A DNA stretch of 64,000 nt from Viridothelium virens. Its lineage: Eukaryota; Ascomycota; Dothideomycetes; Trypetheliales; Trypetheliaceae. Both the position numbers and the translations under genes were made by a program. Below are positions 42,464 through 55,656 of the stretch, one piece after another. The stretch covers positions 1 to 64,000 of the forward strand of contig ML991822.1 of the NCBI GenBank assembly GCA_010094025.1, given 5' to 3'. The notes beneath the pieces are model-generated. The model saw nothing but the letters and a program-made list of their open reading frames with translations, was not told the origin of the DNA and made no database searches. Position 1 is the stretch's first letter; each line of letters opens with the position of its first letter.

Positions 42464-45400
42464 CTAGATTATGACATTGAGAGTGTTCGTGGTGCCCTTG
42501 AGAAAGTCGCGGCGATAATCCGCAATCTCCTTGGCAACGATTTCAGCGTCCGAAGTACCCTTTTCGCGCAGTGCCTTAATTACGTTTCTCAACCCACTCG
42601 TCCACTCCTTTTTCTCTTCTTCATTGCGACCAGGATTCAGCGTGCCCATTTGGAGAAGAACTACGTCATCTGTAATGAGAATAGACGCCAGCGTTAGCCT
42701 CTGTAGAACATTGATATTGTGGGATTGTGAATGGGAAAGTTGAATAGAACTCAACAATAGCAATGATATTGTGACATTGTGAATTGAAAAGTCGAATAGA
42801 ACTGAACAATAGCAATGACTCATGTTTCAGAATCAATAGGGAGGGAAGGGAAAATGGCTTAGCTAGATTTTTTGAAACGCACCAGTCACCCCCATCTTGG
42901 CAAAATGCTGGTATTGGCAATGGGCATCGTTGCAGTGACCGCCTATAGCTTCAAACGGGCAGAGTTCCTTATTGACATCAATACGATGACTGTACGTCAT
43001 TGAGCGGAAGCCACCAGCAATGCTGGTAGAGTACTGAGGATGGAAGCGGTAGGCTTTGAAGGCTTTGAGGGGGCTTTCATATGCAGTATACTTGTCTATC
43101 TCGGCGGGAGCAAGCTGGACCTAGAATTGAAATCAGTCTGATTACCATGCCTGTCTAGAGCATATTGCTGTACTGACATCTTGCTCAATAGCCTGATAGT
43201 CCTCTCCGGTGGGTTGGAGTTCCAGTGCTAGATCGTCAGCACATCCTTCAATTTTGGGCTCATCCATGGCAATTATATTCGAGGCCATATCGGCGTCAGA
43301 CGATTCATCAATGTCCATTTCCACATCCTCGGATTCACTGCTATGACTTTGGGCACGTGGGAGGGCGGGCTCGTATACAGGTTCAGACGTAGATGGTCGG
43401 ATTGGTAGTGCTGCGGTTTCGGGAAGAACGTCAGCAGGCTCATAGAAGTCGTCATCGTCGTCCTCATCATCATCATCAGCGACGTCGGCAGCGGGCTTCC
43501 AGATAGCCGGTGCGCCAATGTCCTTGTCTGCCAGCGTTGTAGATGTTCCGACAGCAGCAGGGGCTCCAGATCTGGCTGCAGGCGTCACAGGATTGGATAC
43601 CGCGTACAAATCAGATTCGTCATCTGAATTGGGCCCAGACGCCGGTGCATCGTCCATGACCTGGTGGTCATTGACTTCTGTGCCTAACAGATTGGAGCTG
43701 GCAGCTGTCATCTGCTCCCTCCTTGACTCGCCTCCAACCCGCTCGATGACTGGCTCTGAGGCCTCATCTGCAGGAAGCAAGAAAGAAGGGGGAGGAGTAG
43801 GCTCTAGAACGCTTGCTGGTGCTTTAGAGCAAGCTTCAAGCTCTGCCTCAGAGGGCCGATTCTGCTCTGAAAACGATCCCACATCTTGGCTCACGACTGG
43901 GAGGGTTTCATTCTCAGTTGCGTCTTCAATAGATCCATGATCGGACCGTAGCTCCACATGAGTAGTTACTGCATCTGATACGTGAGGCTGCGCGACGACT
44001 GGAACACCCTCAGCAGCAGCGGGATTTTCCATGATGGTGTCAGTACTCGTCGATGCCGGAGAACTGATTATCTCGCGATCAGAATCGACGTCTGCATCTT
44101 CGTCAACAGGAAAAGATTGCTGGCTATGGGGGTTGAAAGACAAAGAATCAATGGATTCTAGCTCACTCATGAAGACGCCCTGATTTGGTGCCGCCGAATG
44201 TAGAGATGTGGGATCATCCCAATGATCGTCATCAGACAATCGGGTCCCATCATCACTTAGCTCTCCTTCTTCTGGGCTTTCCTTGCGATTTTCTCTGCCC
44301 CCTCTTATGGCATCACGGGTGGCATCTATAGTATGGCTGGGGGCTACAAGTGGTAGTGGACCACCTGGTGTAAGATCCATAGCCTTGGTCCTATCGTCCG
44401 GTGCCGGCTCATCCATTTCGCCCACGACTTGTTCCGTGTCTTCGGCAATCGAACTCTTGGATAGCGTTTGCCCTGGAGCTTGCGAGTCCACTGCCGGTGT
44501 AGACTGTACATCTGTTTCATAGTGAGCAAGTGTCTAACCGGAAACTCTGAGCTTTCGCCAACTCTTACCACTCTCTACTGGAATCTCCAACTCCCGCCGC
44601 TTGATAATCTCATCCCTCTTAGCCTGCATCTCCTCCTTCGGCATGCCTTCAGTGTCCACACCCAGGCTCTCAAGCTCAGCCGCCAAATCGGCATTCTCCT
44701 CATTTTCTCTCCGCGTTTGCTCCTCGATCTCTTCCATTTCCTTTCGTAGCTGTTCAAGCCTGGCTTTCTTCGCTTGGATGGCAGCACTCGAGTTGAAAAG
44801 TTTAGTCTGAATTTCTGCCCGTCGCTTTCTTTCCAATTCTGCCTGCGCCGCCAGTGTGGGGTTCGTAGCTTGTAGAGATGCATGAGGAGAAGATGGTATG
44901 CTGAGTGAATCAGTGTGGGTAGCTGGTACGTCCCTGACTACGTTCTGCTGTGTCTCCTCCCCCACGCCAACAAGCAGTGGTGGGCCTGACTGCGATAGAA
45001 GCCCTGATGATGACGGCATCTGAGTTACCAGGCCCTCAGCGTGTCGCTCCGCAAGCCCTGTGATCGGGTCACTTTGTATCTTGTTCAATACGGCAGCAGG
45101 CGAGGACGGTGGCAAATTGTCCGATTTGGGTTGCGGATTCCTTAGAGGTGATTGTGGACGGCTTGTCTCGGCCTTCTGTAGCTTCTTTCTCTGCTCCATC
45201 AACTCGATCTTTGCCTTCATCATTTTAATCTCGGCATTGTATTTGTCCAGTTCAACAGTGGGACGCGCAGAACCAGGGGTGGCAGTCCCAGGTGTTTGAA
45301 CAATTGGTGATACAGCAACGTCAGGACTGTTCAGACCCGTGTTCTGCCTACTTGCAGTAGGTCGAGGTGGAAAGTCAGGAAGTCGGGAAACACCACGGAC

Positions 45401-47571
45401 AGCAGCCTTGCTCGTTTCTGCTGTCTTGGGTACCACCACGGTTGGGGTCGACGTCGCCTTATCTTCAAGTGCAACGCCAGCATTTTCGTCATCACTTTCA
45501 TCATCACTGGCCTCGATGATGATAGGTTCAGCCATCTCCTCGCTTCGAGGTTGCCCGAAAGGCTTCTTGGCTACAGGTAGGGGAATAGCATCATCAAAGT
45601 CGGATGCGACAGGTCGCTTTCGGGCCGTACTTGCTAGAGGAGCTAAACTACTTTCTGATGATTGAGTGACGGCTGTCTGACGAGCTGATGTCGTGCCCTG
45701 AGGCGTCGACACCAAAGTTAGACCAGGTATCCCAGCTGGCGTGGAAGGCGATACTTCTTGGTGAGCTTTCGGTTTGCTCTTGTTCAATGCTTCAATTCTG
45801 AGCCGCGCCAGTTCGGTTTGTGCTTCTCTTTTCTTTTGTGCGGCCGCTGCAGCTTCCTCTTTGGCTGTCGTATTCGTGGTCTCCGATGCTTCAAACGCGT
45901 CATCAGGTAAATTCGTGATCGTGGCTCCCTCAGAGCGAGCAGGCACGGGTTGTGTTGGCGTTGTTTTCGACTTTTCAAAGTGATCTTTTGTTGCTGCTGC
46001 TGGAGACTTTTCAGATTCACTAGGCTTGCTGGCCCTAGCGGCTTTAAGTCGAGCTATATAATCAGCTCTCGATGTAGTTGCGGTGGATTTCTCATTCACA
46101 CTTATTGATGGAGCGGGTTGTGCTTGAGCTGTGACCGGTTTCGCGATCTCCGGCGGAGGTCCGAAAGACTTTTGGATAGCTTCATCAGAAGTAGTGGCTT
46201 CAATAGTGCCATTGGGAAATGGAGAGGTTTTCGGTTGGTGGGTATCGGAGCCAGGAGCAGTGATTTTCTGGGGTCTATTTGCCTCTTCAACTTGATGATT
46301 GATTACGGATGGTGTGAGTTCTACTTGAGGTGGCTTCAAAGCTGGTGGAGTTCGCGTAGGTATTCTTTCTTCGGTTGGTATCTTTGGAGCCATGTTCGAG
46401 GTTGATTGATCGAGATCAGAAATACCTAGCTCAGCATAGAATGCCTTTAGCCTGTCCAAAGCTACGTTTTCCCGTGCGAGCTCAGGATAACCTATGTCAT
46501 GGTCATGCAGTAACGCGACAAAAGCTTTGGCTCGTTGTTTCTTGGAGTCAAGAGATGTCGCATGGCTATCCTCCGGTGAGAAGCCCTGCGACGATGTCGC
46601 GTCGAGTGGATTGGCCACCGGTTTACCATCAGTCCAGGCCGAGCTTTCCAACTTACTCTCACGGAAAATTCGATCTGAGGCTCCGGCCTCTGAAGCGCCT
46701 AGGATGATCTTTCAGTATGTCAAGATGCACGATTTGGGTGTGGCTTACTTTTCTGAGAGTCGTGAGAAATATCCATAGCGGTACCATGGGGTGGATTCGA
46801 ATGATGTGAGTAGGCTGTAGCTTGCGCGTGGGTCACAGGGTCTAGAGTACGTGTGATTCGTGCAGCTGTAGCTTGCAGAGATTCGTCTACTGCTCCCGAA
46901 GGAGTATGAGAAGTCTCTGTAGACTCAACAGGATGCTTCCCATCTCCGCCAATCTCTTGTTGGCGTACGACGGAGGGCTCTGCTGGTTCCTGCATGATAC
47001 TACTGAAATCTGGCCTGTATGCATTATTTTCAGGAAAATTTGCCTGCCCCTGTGTATGCTTCACTCCATTTTCAGACTCAAATCCTCTATCCTCATTGTC
47101 ACGACGCGTTAGATCAGGAACCTCCTGTGGAGTGCTCTGCGATGTCATTCGGGGAAAGCCGTAGCTTGGTGAATACCCGCCTATCTGCACAGGTGCTTGC
47201 TCTGAATACCCATAATTCGGCGGCAGAGCAATGGGAGGCTGTGGCTGCATTGACCTTGCCTGTTGCATCTTTGTCGATTGGTATTGAGGCTGCTGATATT
47301 GATACTGATACTGCGACTGAGGCGGTGCTCCATACGGAGGTTGTAGAGAGCCATTTTGAAAATGGGCGAGGAATTGCTGATACTGAGGAGCATTCTGGCC
47401 GATGGCCTGGGGGTTTACAGGTGGAAGAGTTTGGTTCTGATAGTATGCGCCATTTGGCTGTGGGGGCGGCTGCTGTCCATTTGTATAGAATGGAGGTCTT
47501 TGGCCTTGAGGTCCCTGCGGATAGCCGTACTGCAGACCATGTGGAGGTTGCGAGGGATGGTAGTATGACAT
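42464..47571 (-). CDS. red1: Red1/ZFC3H1-type protein with C-terminal zf-C3H1 zinc finger
   Basis: Five exons, 47571-46749, 46698-44569, 44511-43178, 43120-42883 and 42669-42464, join without a frame break to 1576 residues. Order: Tyr/Gln/Pro-rich region (MSYYHPSQPPHG...), long disordered part, coiled coils near residues 750-810 and 900-980 (KIELMEQRKKLQKAE; ARLEQLRKEMEEIEEQ), acidic region (VEMDIDESSDADM), then a conserved C-terminus with YESPLKAFKAYRFHP and the finger CPFEAIGGHCNDAHCQYQH. Its ligands are Cys1483, Cys1492, Cys1497 and His1501 (C-x8-C-x4-C-x3-H). That finger and the preceding block mark the Red1 (fission yeast) and ZFC3H1 (animal) family, nuclear scaffolds that link Mtr4-like helicases to exosome decay of selected RNAs. 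The start could also be 47640. The last intron contains a 52-base repeat. Confidence 0.85.
42713..42816. repeat. 52-bp tandem duplication inside the last intron of the Red1-like gene
   Basis: Copy 1 is 42713-42764 and copy 2 is 42765-42816; both start gatattgtg and end aacaatagcaat. They differ at about seven positions. The intron is 42670-42882. Confidence 0.92.
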
Positions 47572-48261
47572 GGCGCGACTATGTTGACACACTGAGTCCC
47601 CAGAGATACAGTCCTGGACGTTAGCGGCTTGACTGGTCACGACGCAGAACTTCCACTACACGAAACGGATAGAGAGTGTGAGACTGCATGAGCTCAGAGA
47701 GACGAAAGAAATGAGAAGCAAGGAAAGCAGGAACTTGCTCGAGCGCAGGAGGTCCAGAGCAGACGACGAGCGGCAAATGCAAAGGAAATGAGCAGAGTAC
47801 TCCCGAGCCTGCAAGTGCCCTGCGCGAGTCACGAAGTTGCTGCGATTTGCGCAACTTGGCTTGGCATACACCTGCGACAGATCAAAAAGTCGGAGGAGAG
47901 GAGCCAGCAAATCGTGCGGGTGGCGGGTTGCGGTGGTCGTAACAGACAGGAGAATTGTCGCCGTGGCGAGGTGAGGACCGCGACCGCATCCAGCCGTGCC
48001 AGGATTAACTACGCTATTCCCCTTGCGGATGTCTGTTTACACCTCGCGACTTCCGCGGTTCTTACCGTCCTACTATACACAGTCACACACTCAACGTTGA
48101 GAACCATCTCCCCGACTTATCTCACGGTCATTATTGTACATATTCGAGGGTTTCCAAGCATCGTGTCGTTGATTGACGATATCTTCCTATCTCCCTCGCG
48201 ATGCGTAGCTGATGCGAGCCTTCCACGAGACCCTCCATACCGTCGCTACTAATAATTCACA
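47572..48261. other. Divergent promoter region of the Red1-like and myosin genes
   Basis: A 690-base shared upstream region. No TATA box is obvious and no coding frame is supported, apart from the possible 23-codon extension of the Red1-like gene. Confidence 0.6.
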
Positions 48262-51200
48262 ATGTCTGCCGCTCAGAATGGACCTCGGTGGCGCAACAGT
48301 CCATTTTCCCGCGATTCGGCCTCCCCTTCTCCAGCTCCATCTATCGGGCAAACAAGACCAAAATCCATGGTGCTATTGTCACCCTCAGAATCAAGACATA
48401 CCGGTCACCTGCGAAGTGGATCTTCTTCTCTGGCACAGGAGGTAGGAGCAATTGCCAGCAACAGTTCCAAGCGAATGCGTTCTGGTTCCGGTAGAGGGAC
48501 AACATTAAGCCCCGGAACATTCGCGCCGCAGTTCATCAAACTTGAAGATGCGCAGACAGACACAGAGCGAGTACGAGGAATAGAAGGCGAGAATGACTTC
48601 TCCGGGAAACGTTATGTCTGGCTCAGAGACGAGAAAGTCGCATTTGTCAAAGGATGGATTTTGGAAGATCTGCCCGATGAGAGGCTATCGTGCCAACTTG
48701 AAGATGGTAGCCAACGAGAGGTGCATTCAGACGAGGTGGATAAGGTCAACCCGGCGAAATTTGACAAAGCAGATGACATGGCAGAGCTGACACACCTCAA
48801 TGAGCCCTCAGTCGTGCACAATCTATCAATGAGATACCAGGCGGATCTAATCTACACTTACTCCGGCCTTTTCCTTGTAGCGGTCAATCCATACTGTCCT
48901 TTGCCGATATATACAAGGGAATATATCAACATGTATCGAGGTCGGAGTAGGGAAGATACCAAGCCTCATATCTTTGCTATGGCAGACGAAGCATTCCGCA
49001 ATCTGGTCGAAGAAGGTGAAAATCAAAGCATACTCGTCACGTAAGTAATGACAGAATGACCAACGCAATCTTCATACGGGTGTTAACGAATAGTAGTGGT
49101 GAATCTGGCGCTGGAAAGACCGAAAACACGAAAAAGGTGATCCAGTACCTTGCAGCTGTTGCCACAACAGACACTCCAAGAGCAAAATCAGGCGGACGTC
49201 AATTTTCAAACCTTTCGGAACAAATATTAAGAGCCAATCCCATTCTCGAGGCCTTCGGTAACGCGCAAACCGTGCGAAATAACAATTCTTCGCGGTTTGG
49301 TAAGTTCATTCGGATTGAGTTCACCAGGTCCGGACAAATTGCTGGCGCCTTCATTGATTGGTATCTGCTTGAAAAGTCTCGCGTGGTTCGAATCAACTCG
49401 AATGAGCGTAACTACCATGTATTTTACCAATTATTGCGCGGGGCTGATCGCCGGATGAAGGATGACTTTCTTCTCGCCAATATGGATATAGAAGACTTCG
49501 TCTACACCAAGAATGGCAATGATGTGATCACTGGCGTCTCTGATCAGGACGAATGGAACTGTCTTATCGAAGCATTCCATATCATGGCTTTCTCTGACAA
49601 AGAGCAGACAGCCATTCTCCGAACTATGGCTGGTATTCTTCATCTTGGTAACGTCGAGATAGTCAAGGAGTCCCTTCGAGGAGATCAAGCAGCACTTGGA
49701 TCAAACGCAATGAAACATGTCGAAAAATTCTGTCGACTTCTCGGTGTTGAAGTCGATCCGTTCCTAAAGGGCCTCCTCCACCCGCGTGTCAAGGCTGGAA
49801 GAGAATGGGTCGAGAAAGTCCAGACCCCAGAACAGGTCCGGTCGGCAATCGACGCACTCGCCAAGGGTATATATGAGCGAAGCTTCGGTGATTTGGTCGA
49901 TCGCATCAATCGTCAGCTCGACAGGAAGAACACGGTCGCTGAAGAATCACACTTCATTGGCGTTTTGGACATTGCTGGTTTCGAGATCTTCGACCACAAT
50001 AGCTTTGAACAATTGTGCATCAATTATACCAATGAAAAACTGCAGCAATTCTTCAACCATCACATGTTCGTTCTCGAGCAAGAGGAATATGCTCGGGAAC
50101 AGATTGAGTGGAAATTTATCGATTTTGGGAAGGATCTCCAACCTACCATTGATCTGATTGAACTACCCAACCCAATTGGCATTTTCTCGTGTCTGGACGA
50201 AGACAGTGTGATGCCCAAAGCCACCGACAAGACCTTCACCGAGAAACTCCACTCTCTATGGGACCGCAAGACACTTAAATACAAACGGTCGCTCCTCAAC
50301 CAAGGCTTTATGTTGACTCACTATGCTGCTGACGTAGAGTATTCCACAGATGGCTGGTTGGAGAAAAATAAGGATCCCATCAACGATAACGTGACGCGCC
50401 TCCTCGCTGCTTCTGGTAACAAGCATATTGCCCAACTCTTCGCAGACTGCGCAGAACCCGACGAAGCCAGCGAAACTAACGTCCGTAGCCGCGTGAAGAA
50501 GGGCCTCTTCCGGACGGTTGCCCAGAGACACAAAGAGCAACTTTCGCAACTTATGGGACAACTACATTCAACTCATCCGCATTTTGTCCGCTGTATCCTA
50601 CCGAATCACAAGAAGCGTCCTAAGCAATTCAGCGCGTCACTTGTCCTCGACCAGCTCCGCTGCAATGGTGTATTAGAGGGCATTCGTATTGCGCGTACTG
50701 GCTTTCCTAACCGCTTGCCTTTCGCCGAATTTCGAGCTCGTTACGAAGTGCTCTGTAGCAACATGCCGAAAGGTTACGTGGAAGGTCAAGAAGCCGCCGC
50801 CATTATCCTCGAGAAGCTGAATCTGGACAAAGCTTTCTATCGAGTGGGTTTGACCAAGGTCTTCTTCCGCGCCGGTGTGCTTGCCGAACTCGAAGAACAG
50901 CGTGATGCGCTCATCTCCGAAATTATGAGCCGGTTTCAGAGTGTGGCAAGAGGTTTCACGCAAAGAAGGATCGCAAACAAGAGGCTTTATCGAGCAGAAG
51001 CAACGCGAATCATCCAGAGGAACATGTTGGTGTACGGGGAACTTCAAGCGAGTCCGTGGTGGCGGCTATTTGTGCGGATGAGACCACTTTTGGGTGCCAC
51101 AATGCAGGCAAATGAAGTCAAGAAACGCGATGAAATGATCCAGAAGATGCAAGCAGAGAAACAAGCGCAGATCGAAGACCAACAACGTATCGAAGATGAA

Positions 51201-54200
51201 CGAAGGAGGACTGAGACTGAACTGCAGAGAATGGAGCAGACATTAGAGAGTGAACGTGCCTTGGCACTTGACAAGGAGGAGATCTTCAAGAGGCTGCAGG
51301 AGCGAGAGTCCGAGTTGGGGGAAAAGCTGGCCGGTGCGCTCGAAGATCAAGAAAGCCTTGAACAGCAACTGGATGAACTGATGGAGGCGAAGAAGAACGC
51401 GGAAGAGGAGCTCTCCAAACGCATCACTCAACTGGAGCAAGCAGGCTTGATCATCTCAAAACTTGAAGCTGACAAGGGTGATCTTGCAGCTCGAGTCGCC
51501 GAGCTTGAAGAACAAATGGAGGATCTACAGAATTCGAAGAACCGGAGGAGTGAGGAAGAGGATCGCCTGAATCAAGAGATCAGAATGCTTAAAAGTCAAG
51601 TCGGATTGAAAGAGCGCAAGCTAGAAGAACTCGAAAAGAAACTGCTGAAGTCGGACCAAGATCTGGACATCAAGCTGGCTGCCTCAGAAAAAGAACTCCA
51701 AGGATCGCGAAAGCAAGTCAAAGAACTGCTCGACGAAAACAGACAAATTCGTCAGCAAATGTCAGAGCTCTCTTCCACATCCACAAGCTTCGAAGATGTC
51801 ATTCGACGCAAAGAAAGTGAACTTGCTATCTTGAAGGCTGATGCGAAGAAATATGAGGGTGATCGACAGAGCTTTGAGCTCGAGAAGAAGACTCTTGGTT
51901 CAAAGCACGACAGCATTCAACGACGGTTGCGTGAAGTCCAGGCCGAAACTGAAGGCCTCCGAGCACAAAAGTCTCAGTTAGAACGAGAGGTCGCTGATGC
52001 CAAGCGTATGATTCAGGATCGAACCACTGAGAATGAAGAACGTAAGATGCTTGAAAGCCAGGTTGGAGACCTCAGATCACAGCTCGTGCAAATGCAGACC
52101 GAGCTCAGTCGTGAGCGCCAATCTAGGGATGACGTGCAAATGCTCGGTGACCACAACCTGGCCAATCTGAAACGCGAGTATGAATCCCTGAACGAAGCCA
52201 AGATCATTATCGAGAAAGAGATGTATGTCCAGCAGGACGTCCTTCGCCGCGCGACGGAGGCACGTACAGCGGCTGAAGGGGAGCGTAAGGAGTTTCAAAA
52301 TGAGCTACGCGGTCTGCGAGACAAATTCTTGGAGCTTCAACAAGCTAAGCTTGATGCTGAAGCTATTGTTGAGGAGCGACTTACACGTCAAGCATCGGAG
52401 CGACACGCGATGGTTCAGAAAGATCTCAACACCAAAGAGAGGCAATTAGCAGATGCTGAGAATGAGAGATCAAGGCTTACCGGTGAGGTTCAGAAGCTCA
52501 AGCAAGTCATTACAGACTCAGACCTATACAAGCTTCGTCACGACCAAGACAAAGAGCGGCTAGAACGTGAGCTAGTTACCATCAAGGGTCGTTTGACTGC
52601 CTCGGAGAACGATAATCGCGCATTGCTCAATAAGGTTCAACAGAAGAACCTTGATATCGCAAGGTCAAATTCCAGAGCATCTGATTCTCAACGGTCTCGC
52701 CTCGCGCAGTTGACCACAGAAAAAGCTAAAACGGACGAAGAGAATAAAAAGCTTCTCCGACAACTGGAAGACTCTCAACTTACCATCACGTCATTAGAAA
52801 AACAAAAGGAGAAATTGTCTCTGAACTTGGAGGATCTCAATCATGAGATCAACAGGGAGCACAAGACAACGCGCAACGCCGAGAAGTCTTCTTCGACCGT
52901 GAATCTTCAACTTGCTGAGGCGAACAGAAAGCTCGAGACCGAGAGACAACTTCGCAACCAGGCTCAGACTAATTCTCGCACCATCCAAAGCGCCCTCGAC
53001 AATGCAAACAATGAACTTTCGGACTGCCACAACCAGCTCATGCTCTTACAAAAGGTGTTCAGTCCGGATACTAACAAGGATTTCCCTGAGACTTTTGAAG
53101 CGGTCAAGACCGATATTTCGAAGACAGTAAACCTCGCGCAAAAGTTGGAGAATTCTCAACAAGAGTTGCGTCGTGCATCGGAGCGCGCTTCACGTGCTGA
53201 AGGACAATTAGATGACCTTCGAGAACGATTCCAGGACGATCTGACTGAGATCGAGAACCGTCATGGCAATTCCAAGCGCGCCTTACTGGAAGAGATGAAT
53301 GCAAATCAGGTCAACAGCCGTCAGCAATCTCCAGTCCATGTACGTAGAGACTGGGAGAACAAGAAAGTCTATACTCCTACAGGGACGCCAACCCGTCGTC
53401 ACATCTCCGAAGCCACTCACGATTCAGCGCGGTCTGATCGAACTGTTGATACAGTCTCTTACAACAACCGTATGGACATGGCTGCCGAGCTCGAGATGGT
53501 GCAGAATCAGCTTCAGATGTCTGAGATGCGTAACCGTCATCTTCAGTCCCAAATCGACCGGTCGCCTTCCAAGCCATCATGGCAGGACGACTCCCCATCT
53601 GTCCGCCGTGTACAGAAGCTGGAGCGCGAGAACTCGCGCCTACACGACATGCTCGACGATTCAGCGAAGAAAGTCTCGAGTCTCGAGAACAGCATCCGCA
53701 CAGGCCAGCTCTCGCTCCAAGAAGTCGCCACCAAGTCTCACGAAGAACTGTACGACCTCATCACCTCGCAGGAATCCTCGCGTCGTTCCCTCCTCCAGGC
53801 CCATAACACCGCCGTCTCCGATCTCGCCGAAGCCAAAACCTCCTTCGACGACCTCAAACAATCCAAGGTCACGCTCGAAGTCGAGCTTCGTGATGCGCGA
53901 TCCGAACTGGCCGACACGCTCTGCACACGTGACCAAGAAGAAGCCTCTCATGCCCAACTACTTCAGGAGTTCTCGGCCCTCCAGATTCGTCTTGATGGCG
54001 AGACCAGCGCACTCATGGACGCAGCTTCCAGCCTTAATCTCTACAAAGCCCGCGCTGACGAATACTTCTCGAAACTAGAGACAGCGGAGCTTGCGGTGCT
54101 AAAGGCGTCACGGGCGGAGCAATTTGCTCGAACTCAAGCCCGCGAGACCGAGGAGGCGTGTGCGACGGCGCTAGCAGAGCGACAGAGTATGGAGGCTGCG

Positions 54201-55656
54201 ATTGAGGAGCTGCAGCGTGGAGCGCAGCAAGCCGAGGAGCGAATTGAAGACCTTGGAGCGGACCTGGAAGGAGCGTTACAGGCGAAGCGGAGACTCCAGA
54301 ATGAGTTGGAAGACTACCGCTCTCAGCGAGCGATCGATATCGAGGATCGAGAGACGGGCATGGAACAGACGAGGAAGAAGTATCAGGCTGAGCTCAGTGC
54401 GCTGTCGGGAGACTTGGATATCGAGCGAGAGAATGTGGTTGCAGTCAGGGAGGAGAATGGGAGGCTGAGGGAGGAGTTGGAGGAGTTGAGAGGAAAGTGG
54501 GATGACGAGGTGCTGAATTCGAGCTCGTGGGCCAAGGAGAAATCAAGACTGGAGATGACTTTGCAGGATATCGCGAATGCAAGGGATGAAGCAGTGAATG
54601 CGCATCATGATGCTCAGAGCAAGATCGTCAACTTGTTGTCGCAGGTCCGAGGACTGCGGACGGCTGTCGACGAAGCTAGCGCAGAGCGGGACAACCTCTT
54701 GAAAGAGAAGAAAGGATTAGAGACTAGACTTCAGGAAGCTGGTACTAGGCTTGAGGAACTAGCGCAGAGAGGAGACTCACCTGGACTCAGAAATGCAGCC
54801 GAGGTGGATCGTGAGCTGCTGGATTTGAAGTCTGGTCTGGCCCAGCAAGAGGATATCGCGGCCGCTGCTGTGGGCAAAATGCGAAGAGCGGAAGCTTTGG
54901 CCCAAGAAATCCAGAAGGATATTGTCGGCGAGAGGGAAAGCAACGTCCAGTTGCACAAGGAGAAGGCCGGTCTGGAGCGTCAGGTCAAAGATCTACAGCT
55001 CAAATGTGTGGACCTCGAGACCAAGGGCTACAAGAGCGTCAGCGGAGACGTACGATTCTTGCATGGACGAATCCAAGAGGTAAGCGTCATTGAGCTCACC
55101 ACCCATGATACTCATTCCTATCATTATCTTGACGAAGAAAATCTACTAATGTCCCGTCGTTGAACAGCTCGAAAAACAACTCGAATCAGAATCAACCCTC
55201 CGCGCCAACGAGTCTCGCACTCACCGGACCAGCGACCGCACCCTCAAAGACCTCAACGCCCAACTCGCCCGCAAAGACAAATCACTCAGCCAGCTCGCCT
55301 CTGACCTCGATGCCTCCCGCGCCAAGATCTCTCGTCTTCTCGCCAGTATCGACGAGCTCCAGCAGGAAGACTCCGCTGCGCAGCTCTCCGTCAAGCGCGC
55401 AGAGCGAGATTTAAGGGAAGAGAGAGAGAAAGGGCTGAGGTTAGAGAGAGAACTAGAAGGCTGGAAAGGATTGAGAATGGAAAGGGAGAGCGTGAGGAGG
55501 AGTGGGACGTTGGCGCCGTTGAGTGATGTGGACGTGAGGAGTAGACGCGGGAGTCTGCAGGTACCGAGGGACAGGGACAGAGAGGGAAGCGCAGTGCCAA
55601 CTGAAGGGGCTGAGGGGAGGAATATACGGAAGTTTAGTGGGAATAGCTTTCTATGA
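48262..55656 (+). CDS. myoB: Class II (conventional) myosin heavy chain
   Basis: Three exons, 48262-49040, 49097-55079 and 55168-55656, join to 2416 residues, close to the length of Aspergillus MyoB. After a disordered Ser-rich N-terminus comes an SH3-like region (YVWLRDEKVAFVKGWI) and the motor. The P-loop GESGAGKT (residues 261-268) is made by splicing; switch I is NNNSSRFGKF, switch II and relay DIAGFEIFDHNSFEQLCINY, and the actin-binding and converter part includes HFVRCILPNHKKRPKQF and GFPNRLPFAEFRARYE. A light-chain-binding neck follows (SVARGFTQRRI, ATRIIQRNM) up to the invariant-type proline in ASPWWRLF. The remaining about 1450 residues are coiled-coil rod with short breaks (QQSPVHVRRDW; TPTGTPTRRH), ending in a Ser/Arg tailpiece. 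It builds bipolar filaments for the septal actomyosin ring. Confidence 0.97.

Noticed and set aside
53299-54078. 259-codon Ser/Pro-rich frame within the myosin gene
   Set aside because: A shifted frame inside the rod coding sequence; it arises from codon bias.
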